Assembly (NCBI RefSeq): GCF_028993575.1
Contig: NZ_CP118615.1
Span: forward strand, 6,725,001 to 6,789,000
Length of the DNA: 64,000 nucleotides
Direction of reading: 5' to 3'
DNA from: Micromonospora cathayae
GTDB lineage: Bacteria > Actinomycetota > Actinomycetes > Mycobacteriales > Micromonosporaceae
This document shows, piece after piece, positions 23,218 to 31,517 of the stretch. The translations under genes were made by a program, and so were the position numbers. Positions within the stretch are counted from its first letter, which is position 1; every line of letters begins with the position of its first letter. Under the pieces are notes generated by a model that saw nothing but the letters and a program-made list of their open reading frames with translations, was not told the origin of the DNA and searched no databases.

Positions 23218-23979
23218 TCAGGCCAGCGGCAGGTCGGGCGAGCAGCGGCAGCGACCGGCGTCGGTGACCACCGCGTACCCGTACCCGGCCAGCGCGTCGA
23301 GCCAGGCCGGCCCGGCCGGACCCATCGCCATCGCGGCGGTGGCGTACGCGTCGGCGACCCCCAGGTCCGGGCCGGCCACGGTCACCGACCGCAGCCCCCG
23401 GGCGGGGGTCCGCTGCCGGGGGTCGAGCACGTGGTGACCGCGTTCGTACACCCCGGAGGTGGCCACCGCCAGGTCGGTGCCGGTGACCACCAGGCAGGTG
23501 GCGGTACGGTCCCAGGGGTGCTGGACGCCGATCCGCCACGGCCGCCCGGTCGCCGAGTGCCCACGTACCCGGACGTCGCCACCGGCGTTCAGGCAGTGGT
23601 TGGCCGCGCCGGCGGCGAGCAGCCGGTCCGAGGCGACCTGGGCCGCCCAGCCCTTGACGTACCCGGACGGGTCGAGCGGCCCGGTGGCGTACACGTCGAA
23701 GAACCCGTCGGTGGCCCGCCACAGGTCGGCGCAGCGCTCCAGCACCAGCCGCAGGTCCGCAGACGCGGCGGCGAGCGGCAGCTCGCCCCGGTCGAGGCGG
23801 CACACCTCGCTGTCGGCCCGGTACGTGCTGAACCGGGCGTCGACCTCGCGCAGCCAGCCGAACACCTCGTCGGCCAGCGCGTCGAGGGTGGCCCGGGACA
23901 GGTCGTCGGCCAGGTCCAGACTGATCGGCGTACCCATGACCTGCTCGACCCGGCGCAGCCCGGGACGGGCCGACGGCAT
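23218..23979 (-). CDS. apbE: FAD:protein FMN transferase
   Basis: A 253-aa ApbE-family Mg-dependent flavin transferase, which cleaves FAD and links FMN through a phosphoester to Thr/Ser of target proteins outside the cytoplasm. Motifs: VMGTPISLDL, DARFSTYRADSEV, LDPSGYVKGWAAQ (about 150), LNAGGDVRVRG (about 163) and GVADAYATAAMAMG (about 215, Mg-binding Asp). No clear signal peptide is seen, unlike many exported ApbE proteins. Last gene of the operon, 1 bp after the FMN-binding protein gene, which is its evident substrate. Confidence 0.93.
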   Translation of the reverse strand: MPSARPGLRRVEQVMGTPISLDLADDLSRATLDALADEVFGWLREVDARFSTYRADSEVCRLDRGELPLAAASADLRLVLERCADLWRATDGFFDVYATGPLDPSGYVKGWAAQVASDRLLAAGAANHCLNAGGDVRVRGHSATGRPWRIGVQHPWDRTATCLVVTGTDLAVATSGVYERGHHVLDPRQRTPARGLRSVTVAGPDLGVADAYATAAMAMGPAGPAWLDALAGYGYAVVTDAGRCRCSPDLPLA

Positions 23980-23980
23980 G

Positions 23981-24577
23981 TCAGCGACGGGCGGCGTCGA
24001 TGGCGGCCTGCAACGACTGCTGGTACGCGTCGCTGGTCGCGGTGGCCCCGGAGACGGTGTCCAGGTCGGCGTCCTGCCGCTGGACCACCTCCCCGTCCGG
24101 GCCGCTGTACCGCTTGTTCACCGAGGAGCTGCGCCGGTCGGACTCGGCGGTCTCCTCGGGCAGCTCCAACGCCTTCACGTCGACGATCCGGGTGCCGACC
24201 AGGGTGATCTGCACCTGGACGTTGCCGTACTCGTTGCCGACCACCGGGCCGGTCACCGTCCGCCGGCCGGTCGACGGTGGCGCGGTACTGCGGCGGGGCG
24301 CCGGCGCGGTGGTGGTGGTACGGGCGGCGGGGGTCCGGGTGCTCCGGCTCGGCGTGGGCCGGGCCGACGCGTCGTCGTCGCTGCCGGTGGCGGTGGCCCG
24401 GGGCGCGGTGGCCGTCGGGCGCGGCACCGGCGCGGACCCGGACGGCGCGGGCACCACCGGTGGGCGCTCCGGGGCGGCCAGCCCGGCGACCGGGGTGGTC
24501 TCCGGGGCGCCCTTGAGCACGACCAGTAGGGTCGTGCCGGCCGCCAGGCCGGTGACGGCGAGCAACGCGCGACGCAT
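23981..24577 (-). CDS. Exported FMN-binding domain protein
   Basis: A 198-aa protein from ATG 24577 (MRRALLAVTG). The N-terminal signal/anchor (1-22) is followed by about 70 residues rich in Pro, Thr, Arg and Ala, probably a flexible wall-spanning linker. The C-terminal FMN_bind domain (about 108-198) ends with DTVSGATATSDAYQQSL; the Thr of SGAT is the residue that receives FMN from ApbE in RnfG/NqrC-type domains. Neighbouring genes supply the transferase and a membrane flavocytochrome. Predicted role: surface electron carrier. Confidence 0.92.
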   Translation of the reverse strand: MRRALLAVTGLAAGTTLLVVLKGAPETTPVAGLAAPERPPVVPAPSGSAPVPRPTATAPRATATGSDDDASARPTPSRSTRTPAARTTTTAPAPRRSTAPPSTGRRTVTGPVVGNEYGNVQVQITLVGTRIVDVKALELPEETAESDRRSSSVNKRYSGPDGEVVQRQDADLDTVSGATATSDAYQQSLQAAIDAARR

Positions 24578-24590
24578 GCGGGGCACCTTC

Positions 24591-26009
24591 CTACAGCTCG
24601 AACGTGGCGAGGTGGATCTGCCGGCGCGGCACACCGGCCCGGCGCAGCGCCCGGACCGTCGCCTCGACCAGGCCGGGCGGACCGCACAGCCAGACGTCCC
24701 GTTCGGTCAGGTCCGGCACCAGTTGGCGCAACCCCTCGGGGCTCATCATCTGCCGGGGCCCGGGGTCGTGCCGGGAACCGATCACGTACCAGACGTCGGT
24801 CTGCCGGGCCTCCGCCAGCCAGTCCAGCTCACGGTGCAGCAGCACGTCGTCGGGGGTACGGGCGCGGTAGATCAGGGCCGCGCCCGGCGGCAGTTCCTCC
24901 AGCAGCGCCCGGATCGGGGTGATGCCGCTGCCGCCGGCGATCAGCAGCGCCCGGTCGCGGGTGCGGTGCGCGGCGGTGAACGTGCCGGACGGCCCTTCCG
25001 CCCAGACCCGGGTGCCCGGGGCGAGGTTACGCAGGTCGGCGGTGTGCCGGCCGACCACCTTGACGGTCAGCCGCAGCCAGCGCCCGTTGCCGGCCGCCGA
25101 CGGGGAGAACGGGTGCGCCTGCCACCAGCGGCCCGCGGTGAGGAACCGCCAGCGCAGGAACTGCCCGCCGGCCAGGTCGAGCCGGTCCAGCCGACGGCCG
25201 GTCAGGTAGATGGAGACGGTGTCCCGGCTCTCCGCCACCACGTCCGCGACCCGCAGGTCGTGCCGCAGGTTGAACCGCAGCGGCAGCACCAGCCGGCCCC
25301 ACACCAGGGCGGCTGCCACCAGCAGGTACGCCACGATCCAGCCGGTGCGGACCGGGCCGGGCCGGAACAGTTGCTGGCCGTGCGCGAACTGGTGGCCGAA
25401 GCCGAGCAGCAGCACCAGGTAGCTGCTCAGGTGCAGGTGGTGCCACAGCTCGTAGGGCAGGGCGGTGCGGATCGCCCGGACGCCGGTGAAGCCGAGCAGC
25501 GCCAGGATGCCGGCGGCGACGAACGCGCCCACCATGTCCTCGTAGTCGCGCAGCAGGATGCCGGCCTCCGCCAGCACCGACTGACGCTGGAGCCGGGCGT
25601 ACCCGGTGAGGGTGAACGAGACGTGCGCGAGCACCGCGACCAGCAGGGTCACCCCGATGTCGCGGTGCCAGCGGGTGATCTGCTCGGTGCCGAGCCGGCG
25701 TTCCAGCACCGGCAGCCGGCTCATCAGCAGCACCTGGACCAGCAGCAGGTAGCCGGCGACCAGGCCGGTGATCCGGCCGGCGGCGGTCAGCGTCGCGGTG
25801 GTGGTGCGCAGCGACTCGTCCGGCGTCTGCAACCACCAGGGCAGCACGGCCAGGACCAGCCCGGCCCAGAGCACCGCGAGCACCGCGCGCCGGCCGGCGG
25901 GGCCGCGCCGGGCCGGCACCCGCGGGGGTACGACGGCAGCCGACCGGCCGCCGGACCGGGACGGGGTCCCGCTGCGGCGGCCGGCGGCGTGGGTGCCGGG
26001 GTACGTCAC
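24591..26009 (-). CDS. Ferric-reductase-like flavocytochrome
   Basis: A 472-aa membrane oxidoreductase. The start is GTG 26009, overlapping the DUF1501 stop by 4 nt; the open frame further upstream is a shadow of DUF1501. Six membrane segments (about 38-240) include His pairs consistent with b-type haems (RWHRDIGV, VLAHVSF, LWHHLHLSSY, GFGHQFAHG). A cytoplasmic FAD/NAD(P)H reductase follows: FAD motif QAHPFSPSA (about 303), nucleotide motif LIAGGSGITPIRALLEEL (about 355-372) and terminal WLCGPPGLVEATV with LATFEL. It would pass NAD(P)H electrons across the membrane, here probably to the flavinylated protein encoded next. Confidence 0.9.
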   Translation of the reverse strand: MTYPGTHAAGRRSGTPSRSGGRSAAVVPPRVPARRGPAGRRAVLAVLWAGLVLAVLPWWLQTPDESLRTTTATLTAAGRITGLVAGYLLLVQVLLMSRLPVLERRLGTEQITRWHRDIGVTLLVAVLAHVSFTLTGYARLQRQSVLAEAGILLRDYEDMVGAFVAAGILALLGFTGVRAIRTALPYELWHHLHLSSYLVLLLGFGHQFAHGQQLFRPGPVRTGWIVAYLLVAAALVWGRLVLPLRFNLRHDLRVADVVAESRDTVSIYLTGRRLDRLDLAGGQFLRWRFLTAGRWWQAHPFSPSAAGNGRWLRLTVKVVGRHTADLRNLAPGTRVWAEGPSGTFTAAHRTRDRALLIAGGSGITPIRALLEELPPGAALIYRARTPDDVLLHRELDWLAEARQTDVWYVIGSRHDPGPRQMMSPEGLRQLVPDLTERDVWLCGPPGLVEATVRALRRAGVPRRQIHLATFEL

Positions 26010-27397
26010 GCGTACAGCTTGATCGGGGTGTACTTCATCCGGGGGAAGATCTTGTCCACCTCCGCGTTGGTCAGGCCGAAGCGGCCCTGCGCGACGGAAC
26101 CGTACACGTTGAACATGTTGTTGTACTCGGGCACGTCCCCGCTGTCCAGGTCGTCCAGTCCGTTCCAGGTGCCGAGCAGCGAACCGGCGAGCTTGCGGCC
26201 GGACAGCACGGTGACCACGCCGCCGTGGCCGTGGTCGGTGCCGCCGCCGTTGGAGGCGACCCGCCGGCCGAACTCGCTGGACACCACGATGGTCACGTCG
26301 TCGGCCTTGTCGCCCAGGTCGGTGAAGAAGTCGGCCATCGCCTGGGCCAGCTCGTTGAGCCGCCGCCAGAGCTGGCCGCCCTCCCGGGTGCCCTGGTTCT
26401 CGTGGGTGTCGTAGCCGCCCATGCCGACGGTGGCGACCCGGACGTTCGCCCCACCCTTGATGAGCTGGGCGAGCTGCTTGAACGCGTTGCCGACGCCCCG
26501 GTACTCGATCCCCTCGGCGGCCTGGTACGGCTGCGCGGCGAGCTTCTGCGCGGTGGCGAGCGCGCCGAGCCCGTCCTGGACGGCCTCCTCGACCGGGTGG
26601 TTGATCCCGGTGAACAGCCCCTTGATCGCCTTCTCGGTGGCGGCCCGGAACTTCTCGTCGCCGTTGAGCCGCAGCGAGCCCACACTGTTCAGCGACAGCG
26701 CGCCGTTCGTGCCGACCAGCGAGCGGGGCAGCGTGCTGCCGATCCCGACGCTGCGGAACGCGGTGCCCTTGCCGAGCGCGTCCACCAGGCTGTCCAGCCA
26801 GCCCCGGCCGCCGGTCTCGCCGGGCAGGCCGCCCAGGTTGCAGGCGTCGGCGGCCTGGAAGTGGCTGCGGGACAGCCGCTCGTCGGAGACCGCCGGGACG
26901 AAACCGAGCTGCCCGGCCTTGAGCCACTTCTCCAGCGGGGAGAAGGCGCTGGTCAGTTTGAAGCCCCTGGCCAGGGCCAGGGAGTCCTCGCCGAGGGTCA
27001 GGTCGGGGCGGGCCTTGGTGAGCACCGGGTCGGACGCCGGGGCGACCAGGCTCAGCCCGTCCAGTCCGCCGTAGAGGAAGACGTGGATCAGGGTGCCGGT
27101 CTTGGTGGCGGCGAACGACGCCGAGGTGGTGACGAACTGCGCGGTGGCCAGCGCGGTGGCGGTGGCGGCGGCCCCGGCGACGAAGGTCCGCCGGGTCACC
27201 CCGCGACCGTCCTGCTGGGCCTCCTCCGCCGCCTCCAGGCGCAGGTAGCGGTCCCGCTCGGCGGCGTTCTCGGCGGCCACCACGTCGGCCTCGGCCCGCA
27301 GCAGCGCCTCCGCCGGGTCGTCCGCCAGCCGGCGCAGGTCCGGGCATTCGGGGTGCAGGGGGTACGTGTGCACAGTCTTCTCCATCGGGTGCCTCAC
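26006..27397 (-). CDS. DUF1501 protein with Tat signal
   Basis: A 463-aa protein; GTG 27397 overlaps the DUF1800 stop by 4 nt, and ATG 27385 is an alternative. A charged N-terminal extension (1-67) precedes a twin-arginine signal, TRRTFVAGAAATATA (about 68-82). The DUF1501 body is related to the alkaline-phosphatase/sulfatase fold: IHVFLYGGLDGLSLV (about 103), and GMGGYDTHENQGTREGG with VVSSEFGRRVASNGGGTDHG (about 325-385), which carry likely metal-binding Asp/His. Always found with DUF1800; function unknown. The Tat signal implies export in folded form. Confidence 0.92.
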   Translation of the reverse strand: MRHPMEKTVHTYPLHPECPDLRRLADDPAEALLRAEADVVAAENAAERDRYLRLEAAEEAQQDGRGVTRRTFVAGAAATATALATAQFVTTSASFAATKTGTLIHVFLYGGLDGLSLVAPASDPVLTKARPDLTLGEDSLALARGFKLTSAFSPLEKWLKAGQLGFVPAVSDERLSRSHFQAADACNLGGLPGETGGRGWLDSLVDALGKGTAFRSVGIGSTLPRSLVGTNGALSLNSVGSLRLNGDEKFRAATEKAIKGLFTGINHPVEEAVQDGLGALATAQKLAAQPYQAAEGIEYRGVGNAFKQLAQLIKGGANVRVATVGMGGYDTHENQGTREGGQLWRRLNELAQAMADFFTDLGDKADDVTIVVSSEFGRRVASNGGGTDHGHGGVVTVLSGRKLAGSLLGTWNGLDDLDSGDVPEYNNMFNVYGSVAQGRFGLTNAEVDKIFPRMKYTPIKLYA

Positions 27398-29625
27398 CGG
27401 AGGTGGTGCTGGGGGGACGCGAGGATCGCCCGCGCGACGGCGGTGACGGCCCCGTTGAACGTGGCGTCGACCTTCGTACCGGCCGACACCCCGGCGACGC
27501 CGAGGATCAGCGCCTTCTCCTTCGCGGTCAGCTTCTGGTGCACCAGCCGCAGGGCGAGCGCGTCCACGTACGCCCCGGCGGTGGCCGGCGGTTTGGCGAC
27601 CAGCTTCTCCGGCTTCACGTACGAGAACGCCTTGCGGTAGCCGTTGACGATGTCGCCGACCTCGTTCCAGCCGTTGACCATGGTGCCGGCCGACGTCCAG
27701 GCCAGGTAGACGTCCGGGTAGCCGTCCGGGGTGGGCTGCCCCATCGGGTACTGCCCCAGTTCGCGCAGCTTGTCGTGGATCTGCCGCAGCCCCCGGGCGT
27801 ACGCGGTGCGCTTGTTGTCGTCGGCCTTGTAGTCCGGGGACGCCTCGGGCGAGACCCCGAGCACCCGGTAGCTGGCGATCAGGTACTCCATCGGGCGGCG
27901 TACCTTCTGCCCCACCGACGCCCAGAACTCCGACGAGCTGAACAGGGTCATCAGCACCGGCTTGATCAGGCCCTTGTTCGCCGTGTACGTCTTGGCGAGC
28001 CGGTCCACCAGGGTCTTCGGCGGGGTGTCCGAGACGAACCGGGTGGCCAGGCTCTGCGCGATGTACTTCGCGGTGGACGGGTGCAGCGCGATGTACCGGA
28101 TGTAGGAGTCGATCACCGCGTCGGCCTGCTCCGGGTCCTTCGACGCGTTGGCGTGGCTGAAGCCGAGGATCTTCACCTTGCCGACGTAGTGCCGGTCGGC
28201 GCGGAACACGTACTCGCCGTCGGCGACGCCGCGTCCGGTCTGGAGCATCGCCGCCTGCCGGACGTCCTTCTCGGTGTAGCCGCCGTCGACCCCGACCGAG
28301 TACAGCTCCAGGTTCTCCCGGGCCAGGTTCTCGTTGACCGCGTCGGCGCGGGAGTCGTTCTGGTTCAGGTACAGCAGCAGGGCGGGGTGCTTGTTCGCGG
28401 CGACCAGCATCTCCGGGTAGCTGGCCAGCGCGTACTTGCGGACCACCTCGAGGTCGAACGAGTGCCGGTACACCTCACCGCCGTCGAAGTCGGCGGCGAC
28501 GTGCAGGAAGTCGTTCCAGAAGTCGACCATCACCTCGAAGAGCTGCCGGTCCGACCAGATCTGCCGGGCGATGGTGGCGTCCACCATCTCCTTCTCCGGC
28601 TGCGCGCCCTTCTCGTTGAGCATGTCACGCTGCTCGCGCAGCTGCTTCGAGGTCATCCGCAGGGTGGGCAGCTCGCTGAGCTTCAGTTCCGCCTTGGTGG
28701 GGGCGATCTTCTCCGGGTCGAGCTGCCAGCGCAGCCAGGCGTCGATACCCATCCGCTTGATGTCGGCGAGCACCTTGGGCGTCGCGCCGAAGGTGGTCCG
28801 GGTGGCAAGGTGCCGGACCGGGTCCTTGGCGAGCACCGTCTTGACCGTCACCTCGGTCGCCTCGGCGGCGGCGGCCGGGCCGGCGAAGATCCGTCCGGTG
28901 GTCGGGGTGTTCTTCTTCAACGCCGCACCGGCCCGGGAGCCCATGTAGCTCTCGTTCTGCTCGGTGTAGGTACGCACCGTGCTGGGCTGCTGGCCGCTCG
29001 GGCGGGCCGCGTTGCCGTCGGTGACCTTCGTGCCGGTGGCGTCCCCGGCGACCGCCGCGTCCTCACCGAACAGGCCCCGGAACTGCGGGGTCATCGCCAG
29101 CGCCGCGCCTCCGGCGACCACCGCGGCGGTGCCGCCGAGCGCGGCCAACGCCTTGCGGCGGCTACCCCGCCGGCCGTGGTCGTCGTCATCGTCCAGGTTG
29201 GGCAGTCCCCGGTCGCTGCCGCCCGGGTACCCCTGCGGGCCGAGGCCCGCCGGGCCGACCCACTGCGGTCCGCGACGCGCCGGCTCGGCCACGCCCGGCC
29301 ACGGGGCCTGCTGCGCCGACGGCTGCGGCTGCCCCGGCCAGGGCGCGTGGGCCGGCTGCGGTGCGGGGGCCGGCTGCTGCGGATATCCCGACTGGTACGG
29401 GTGTCCGGCCTGCTGGGGGTGGCCGGGCCAGGACGCGTACGGCGTCCGGGGATCGCCCTGCGGTCCGTCCTGTCCCCGGTGGTACGGATCGGCCGGCGGG
29501 TGACCGGCCGCGTGGTACGGCTGCGCCGGGTGCGGCTGGTGGTAGCCGTCCGAGGTGGGGTGCGGTCGCCCGTCCCAGCGGCCCTCGTCCCGAGGCCGGT
29601 GTGGAGGCACGTTCTGGTCGGCCAT
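27394..29625 (-). CDS. DUF1800 protein
   Basis: A 743-aa protein, first gene of the five-gene operon. The N-terminal 150 residues are extremely rich in Pro, Gln, His, Tyr and Gly (low complexity), then an acidic patch, then RRKALAALGGTAAVVAGGAAL (about 156-176) as an export signal or membrane anchor. The rest (about 255-743) is DUF1800, with HLATRTTFGATPK, LWRF-like MVDFWNDFLHVAADFD (about 387), NENLARENLELYSVGVDGGYTE (about 440) and LSRRPMEYLIAS-type segments. Function of the family is unknown. The Pro/Gln/His-rich cytoplasmic leader is much longer than in typical members. No clear RBS is seen at ATG 29625. Confidence 0.9.
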   Translation of the reverse strand: MADQNVPPHRPRDEGRWDGRPHPTSDGYHQPHPAQPYHAAGHPPADPYHRGQDGPQGDPRTPYASWPGHPQQAGHPYQSGYPQQPAPAPQPAHAPWPGQPQPSAQQAPWPGVAEPARRGPQWVGPAGLGPQGYPGGSDRGLPNLDDDDDHGRRGSRRKALAALGGTAAVVAGGAALAMTPQFRGLFGEDAAVAGDATGTKVTDGNAARPSGQQPSTVRTYTEQNESYMGSRAGAALKKNTPTTGRIFAGPAAAAEATEVTVKTVLAKDPVRHLATRTTFGATPKVLADIKRMGIDAWLRWQLDPEKIAPTKAELKLSELPTLRMTSKQLREQRDMLNEKGAQPEKEMVDATIARQIWSDRQLFEVMVDFWNDFLHVAADFDGGEVYRHSFDLEVVRKYALASYPEMLVAANKHPALLLYLNQNDSRADAVNENLARENLELYSVGVDGGYTEKDVRQAAMLQTGRGVADGEYVFRADRHYVGKVKILGFSHANASKDPEQADAVIDSYIRYIALHPSTAKYIAQSLATRFVSDTPPKTLVDRLAKTYTANKGLIKPVLMTLFSSSEFWASVGQKVRRPMEYLIASYRVLGVSPEASPDYKADDNKRTAYARGLRQIHDKLRELGQYPMGQPTPDGYPDVYLAWTSAGTMVNGWNEVGDIVNGYRKAFSYVKPEKLVAKPPATAGAYVDALALRLVHQKLTAKEKALILGVAGVSAGTKVDATFNGAVTAVARAILASPQHHLR

Positions 29626-30099
29626 GTACCAATCCCGTTTTCTGCTTCAGGCGCCGCCGTGACCGGGCCCGGTCGATGGCACGGAGGTGGGCGGCTACTA
29701 CCGAGTGGTTGCTCGTCGCCGAGCGGGTGCTACGGCAAGGTAACCAAGCGGTAGACACCCTTCAAGCAGGGCGGAAGGCATCCGGTGGGCCACTTAAGAC
29801 ACCGCTGAGCAGACCCGGCCGGGCCGGCTTTCCCGCCCTTACCGTGGCCGGCGTCCCCAGCAGGGCAGACACGCCCGTCGACGTCCCGAACGTGACGTTC
29901 GGCCGGTCCGGGGCGCTGTCCACCCCGGTCACCGGGCACAGTGAAACTTAAGGTTTCACTAAGCCGACACTGGGGCGGGCCGATCTCCCTGCTCTCCGGC
30001 CGCCCTCCACCCGGGAAAGAAGCAGCAGCAGGGGCGTGAGCCGCCACCGCAGCGGGTATGCCGCCGAACCGCTGAACCGCGTGAGGGGAAGGCACCGCC
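29626..30099. other. 474-bp divergent promoter region
   Basis: Separates DUF1800 (minus) from DUF3040 (plus). I see no gene. It contains the AGTGAAAC inverted repeat listed separately, and a GTGAGGGGAAGG ribosome-binding stretch just before 30100. The DUF1800 operon promoter should lie here with a long leader. Confidence 0.6.
29940..29960. promoter_or_regulatory. Operator-like inverted repeat AGTGAAAC-TTAAG-GTTTCACT
   Basis: Perfect 8-bp arms around a 5-nt centre, in an AT-richer patch within very GC-rich DNA. It is about 140 bp before DUF3040 and 315 bp before DUF1800. Size and symmetry suit a dimeric regulator; the protein is not identified. Confidence 0.5.
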
Positions 30100-30357
30100 A
30101 TGCTCAGCAAAGAGGATCAGCGCAGGTTCGAACAGATCACCCGACACCTGCGGGAGAGCGACCCGCAGTTCTTCGCCCGGCTCGACCAGCGGGCGCGGGC
30201 GCGTCGTGGCCGCTACCTGATGCTGTTGACGATCGTGCTGTGGGCCTCGTTGCCGGCGATGACCGTACTCGCCGGACGGGTCGCCGGGGCGGTCTGCGCC
30301 GTGGTGCTCCTGGTCAACTCCGGGCTCATGTGGCGCTACCGGCGCCGCTGGCTCTGA
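30100..30357 (+). CDS. DUF3040 membrane protein
   Basis: An 85-aa protein from ATG 30100 with AGGGGAAGG upstream. A soluble N-terminus typical of DUF3040 (LSKEDQRRFEQITRHLRESDP) precedes two membrane segments (about 42-58 and 62-77). The family is common in actinobacteria, usually as small proteins linked to the divisome region or alone. Function unknown. Confidence 0.88.
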   Translation: MLSKEDQRRFEQITRHLRESDPQFFARLDQRARARRGRYLMLLTIVLWASLPAMTVLAGRVAGAVCAVVLLVNSGLMWRYRRRWL

Positions 30358-30440
30358 CGCACCAGCCCCACCAGCACCAGCACCAGCACGGTTGCCGGCA
30401 CCGTCGATCCCGCCCAGCACCGTCAGGACGGACCGTCGGG

Positions 30441-31517
30441 TCACGGACCCTCGTCGGGCCACGGGCCGTCGGCGGGCCACGGGCCGTCGGACGGGCTGTC
30501 GGCGGCGGTGCCGAGGCGACGGTAGGCGCGGCGAAGCCGCTCGGTCAGGCCGGGTCCACCGAGGGCGCTGCCGGGCGGTCCGAGTTGGCGGAGCAGCAGC
30601 TCCGGGCCGGTCGCCAGGGTCGGTGGCCGCTCGGGCAGCGGCACCGGTGGCACCCAGAACCGGTCCAGCAGGTCGGCCACCGGTACGGCGGGCAGGTCGG
30701 CCAGCACCCGGGCGGTGCCGGCGGCCCGTGGCCCTGCGCCCGGCCCACCGCCCGGGGTCGGCCCGACGGCGGCCCCCGTCCCCGCAGCGGCCGCCGTACC
30801 GGCAGCATCCGCCGGCCCGACGGACGACGACGGCCCGGCAGTGGTCGGGCCGGGGGTGGTCGACGGGCCGGGGGTGGTCGACGGGCCGGGGGTGGTCGAC
30901 GGGCCAGGGGTGGTCGGGCGGGCGGCACGCAGGGCCCGGAGGCGGTCGAGCAACTCGGCCCGTTCCCGGCCGCGCCAGTGCAGCAGCCGGAACGGGTCGG
31001 CGTCGAACGCCTCGGCGAGCAGGTAGAAGGTGGCCGCCAGGTGTTTGCAGGGCACCGCGAAGTCGGGGCAGGAGCAGGTCTGGGTCAGCTCGTGCACGCC
31101 GGCCGGGAACAGCGGCGCGCCCGAGGCGGCGAAGAGTTCCTCCAGCTCACCCGGAAGGTCACCGGCGAGCAGCCGGGCGCTGAAGAACGCCTGCGCGGCC
31201 AGCGCCTCCTCCAGCCGGTCCCACAGCGGCTCCGGAAAGCAGGCCAGCTCGATCCGGACCTGGTACGGCTGCGCCCGGGACCCCTGCACCACGGCGGTCA
31301 CCGTGCCGGGCGCGACCTCCAGGGTGAGCACCTGCCCGGCGCGCGCGTACGCCCGGCCCCTGGTCAGTCGGGTGCCGAGCGCGAAGGACTCCAGCACCTC
31401 CAGGAACCGGCGGGACCACCAGGACCGGCCGATCGCGCCCCGGGTGCTGCGCGCCCGCAGGCCGCCGGACACCCGACGGGGCGGCCCGTAGTCGGCGAAC
31501 GGGTTGTCGCCGCTCAC
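30441..31517 (-). CDS. SWIM zinc-finger protein
   Basis: A 358-aa protein; the start is GTG 31517, overlapping the helicase stop by 4 nt. It begins MSGDNPFADYGPPRRVSGGL and WWSRRFLEVLESF, typical of actinobacterial SWIM proteins. The zinc finger CSCPDFAVPCKHLAATFY (about 135-152) has the CxCx(n)CxH pattern. A low-complexity Thr/Pro/Gly/Ala stretch (about 200-260) contains TTPGPS repeats encoded by an 18-bp tandem repeat. SWIM proteins are encoded with SNF2 helicases and probably act with them on DNA. Confidence 0.9.
   Translation of the reverse strand: MSGDNPFADYGPPRRVSGGLRARSTRGAIGRSWWSRRFLEVLESFALGTRLTRGRAYARAGQVLTLEVAPGTVTAVVQGSRAQPYQVRIELACFPEPLWDRLEEALAAQAFFSARLLAGDLPGELEELFAASGAPLFPAGVHELTQTCSCPDFAVPCKHLAATFYLLAEAFDADPFRLLHWRGRERAELLDRLRALRAARPTTPGPSTTPGPSTTPGPSTTPGPTTAGPSSSVGPADAAGTAAAAGTGAAVGPTPGGGPGAGPRAAGTARVLADLPAVPVADLLDRFWVPPVPLPERPPTLATGPELLLRQLGPPGSALGGPGLTERLRRAYRRLGTAADSPSDGPWPADGPWPDEGP
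30841..30915. repeat. 18-bp in-frame tandem repeat in SWIM gene
   Basis: Three perfect units of GTGGTCGACGGGCCGGGG (30856-30909) with partial units on both sides. Because 18 is a multiple of 3, copy changes add or remove a six-residue Thr-Thr-Pro-Gly-Pro-Ser unit without a frameshift. Confidence 0.85.

Noticed and set aside
26010..27347. N-terminal extension of the ferric-reductase frame
   Set aside because: This stretch is DUF1501 coding in another frame; the reductase starts at the GTGA overlap at 26009.
27403..29754. 783-aa plus-strand frame over DUF1800
   Set aside because: Shadow frame without domains; DUF1800 motifs are on the minus strand.
30856..30909. Possible CRISPR-like array
   Set aside because: 18-bp units without spacers, in frame within a gene; no CRISPR arrays seen in the window.
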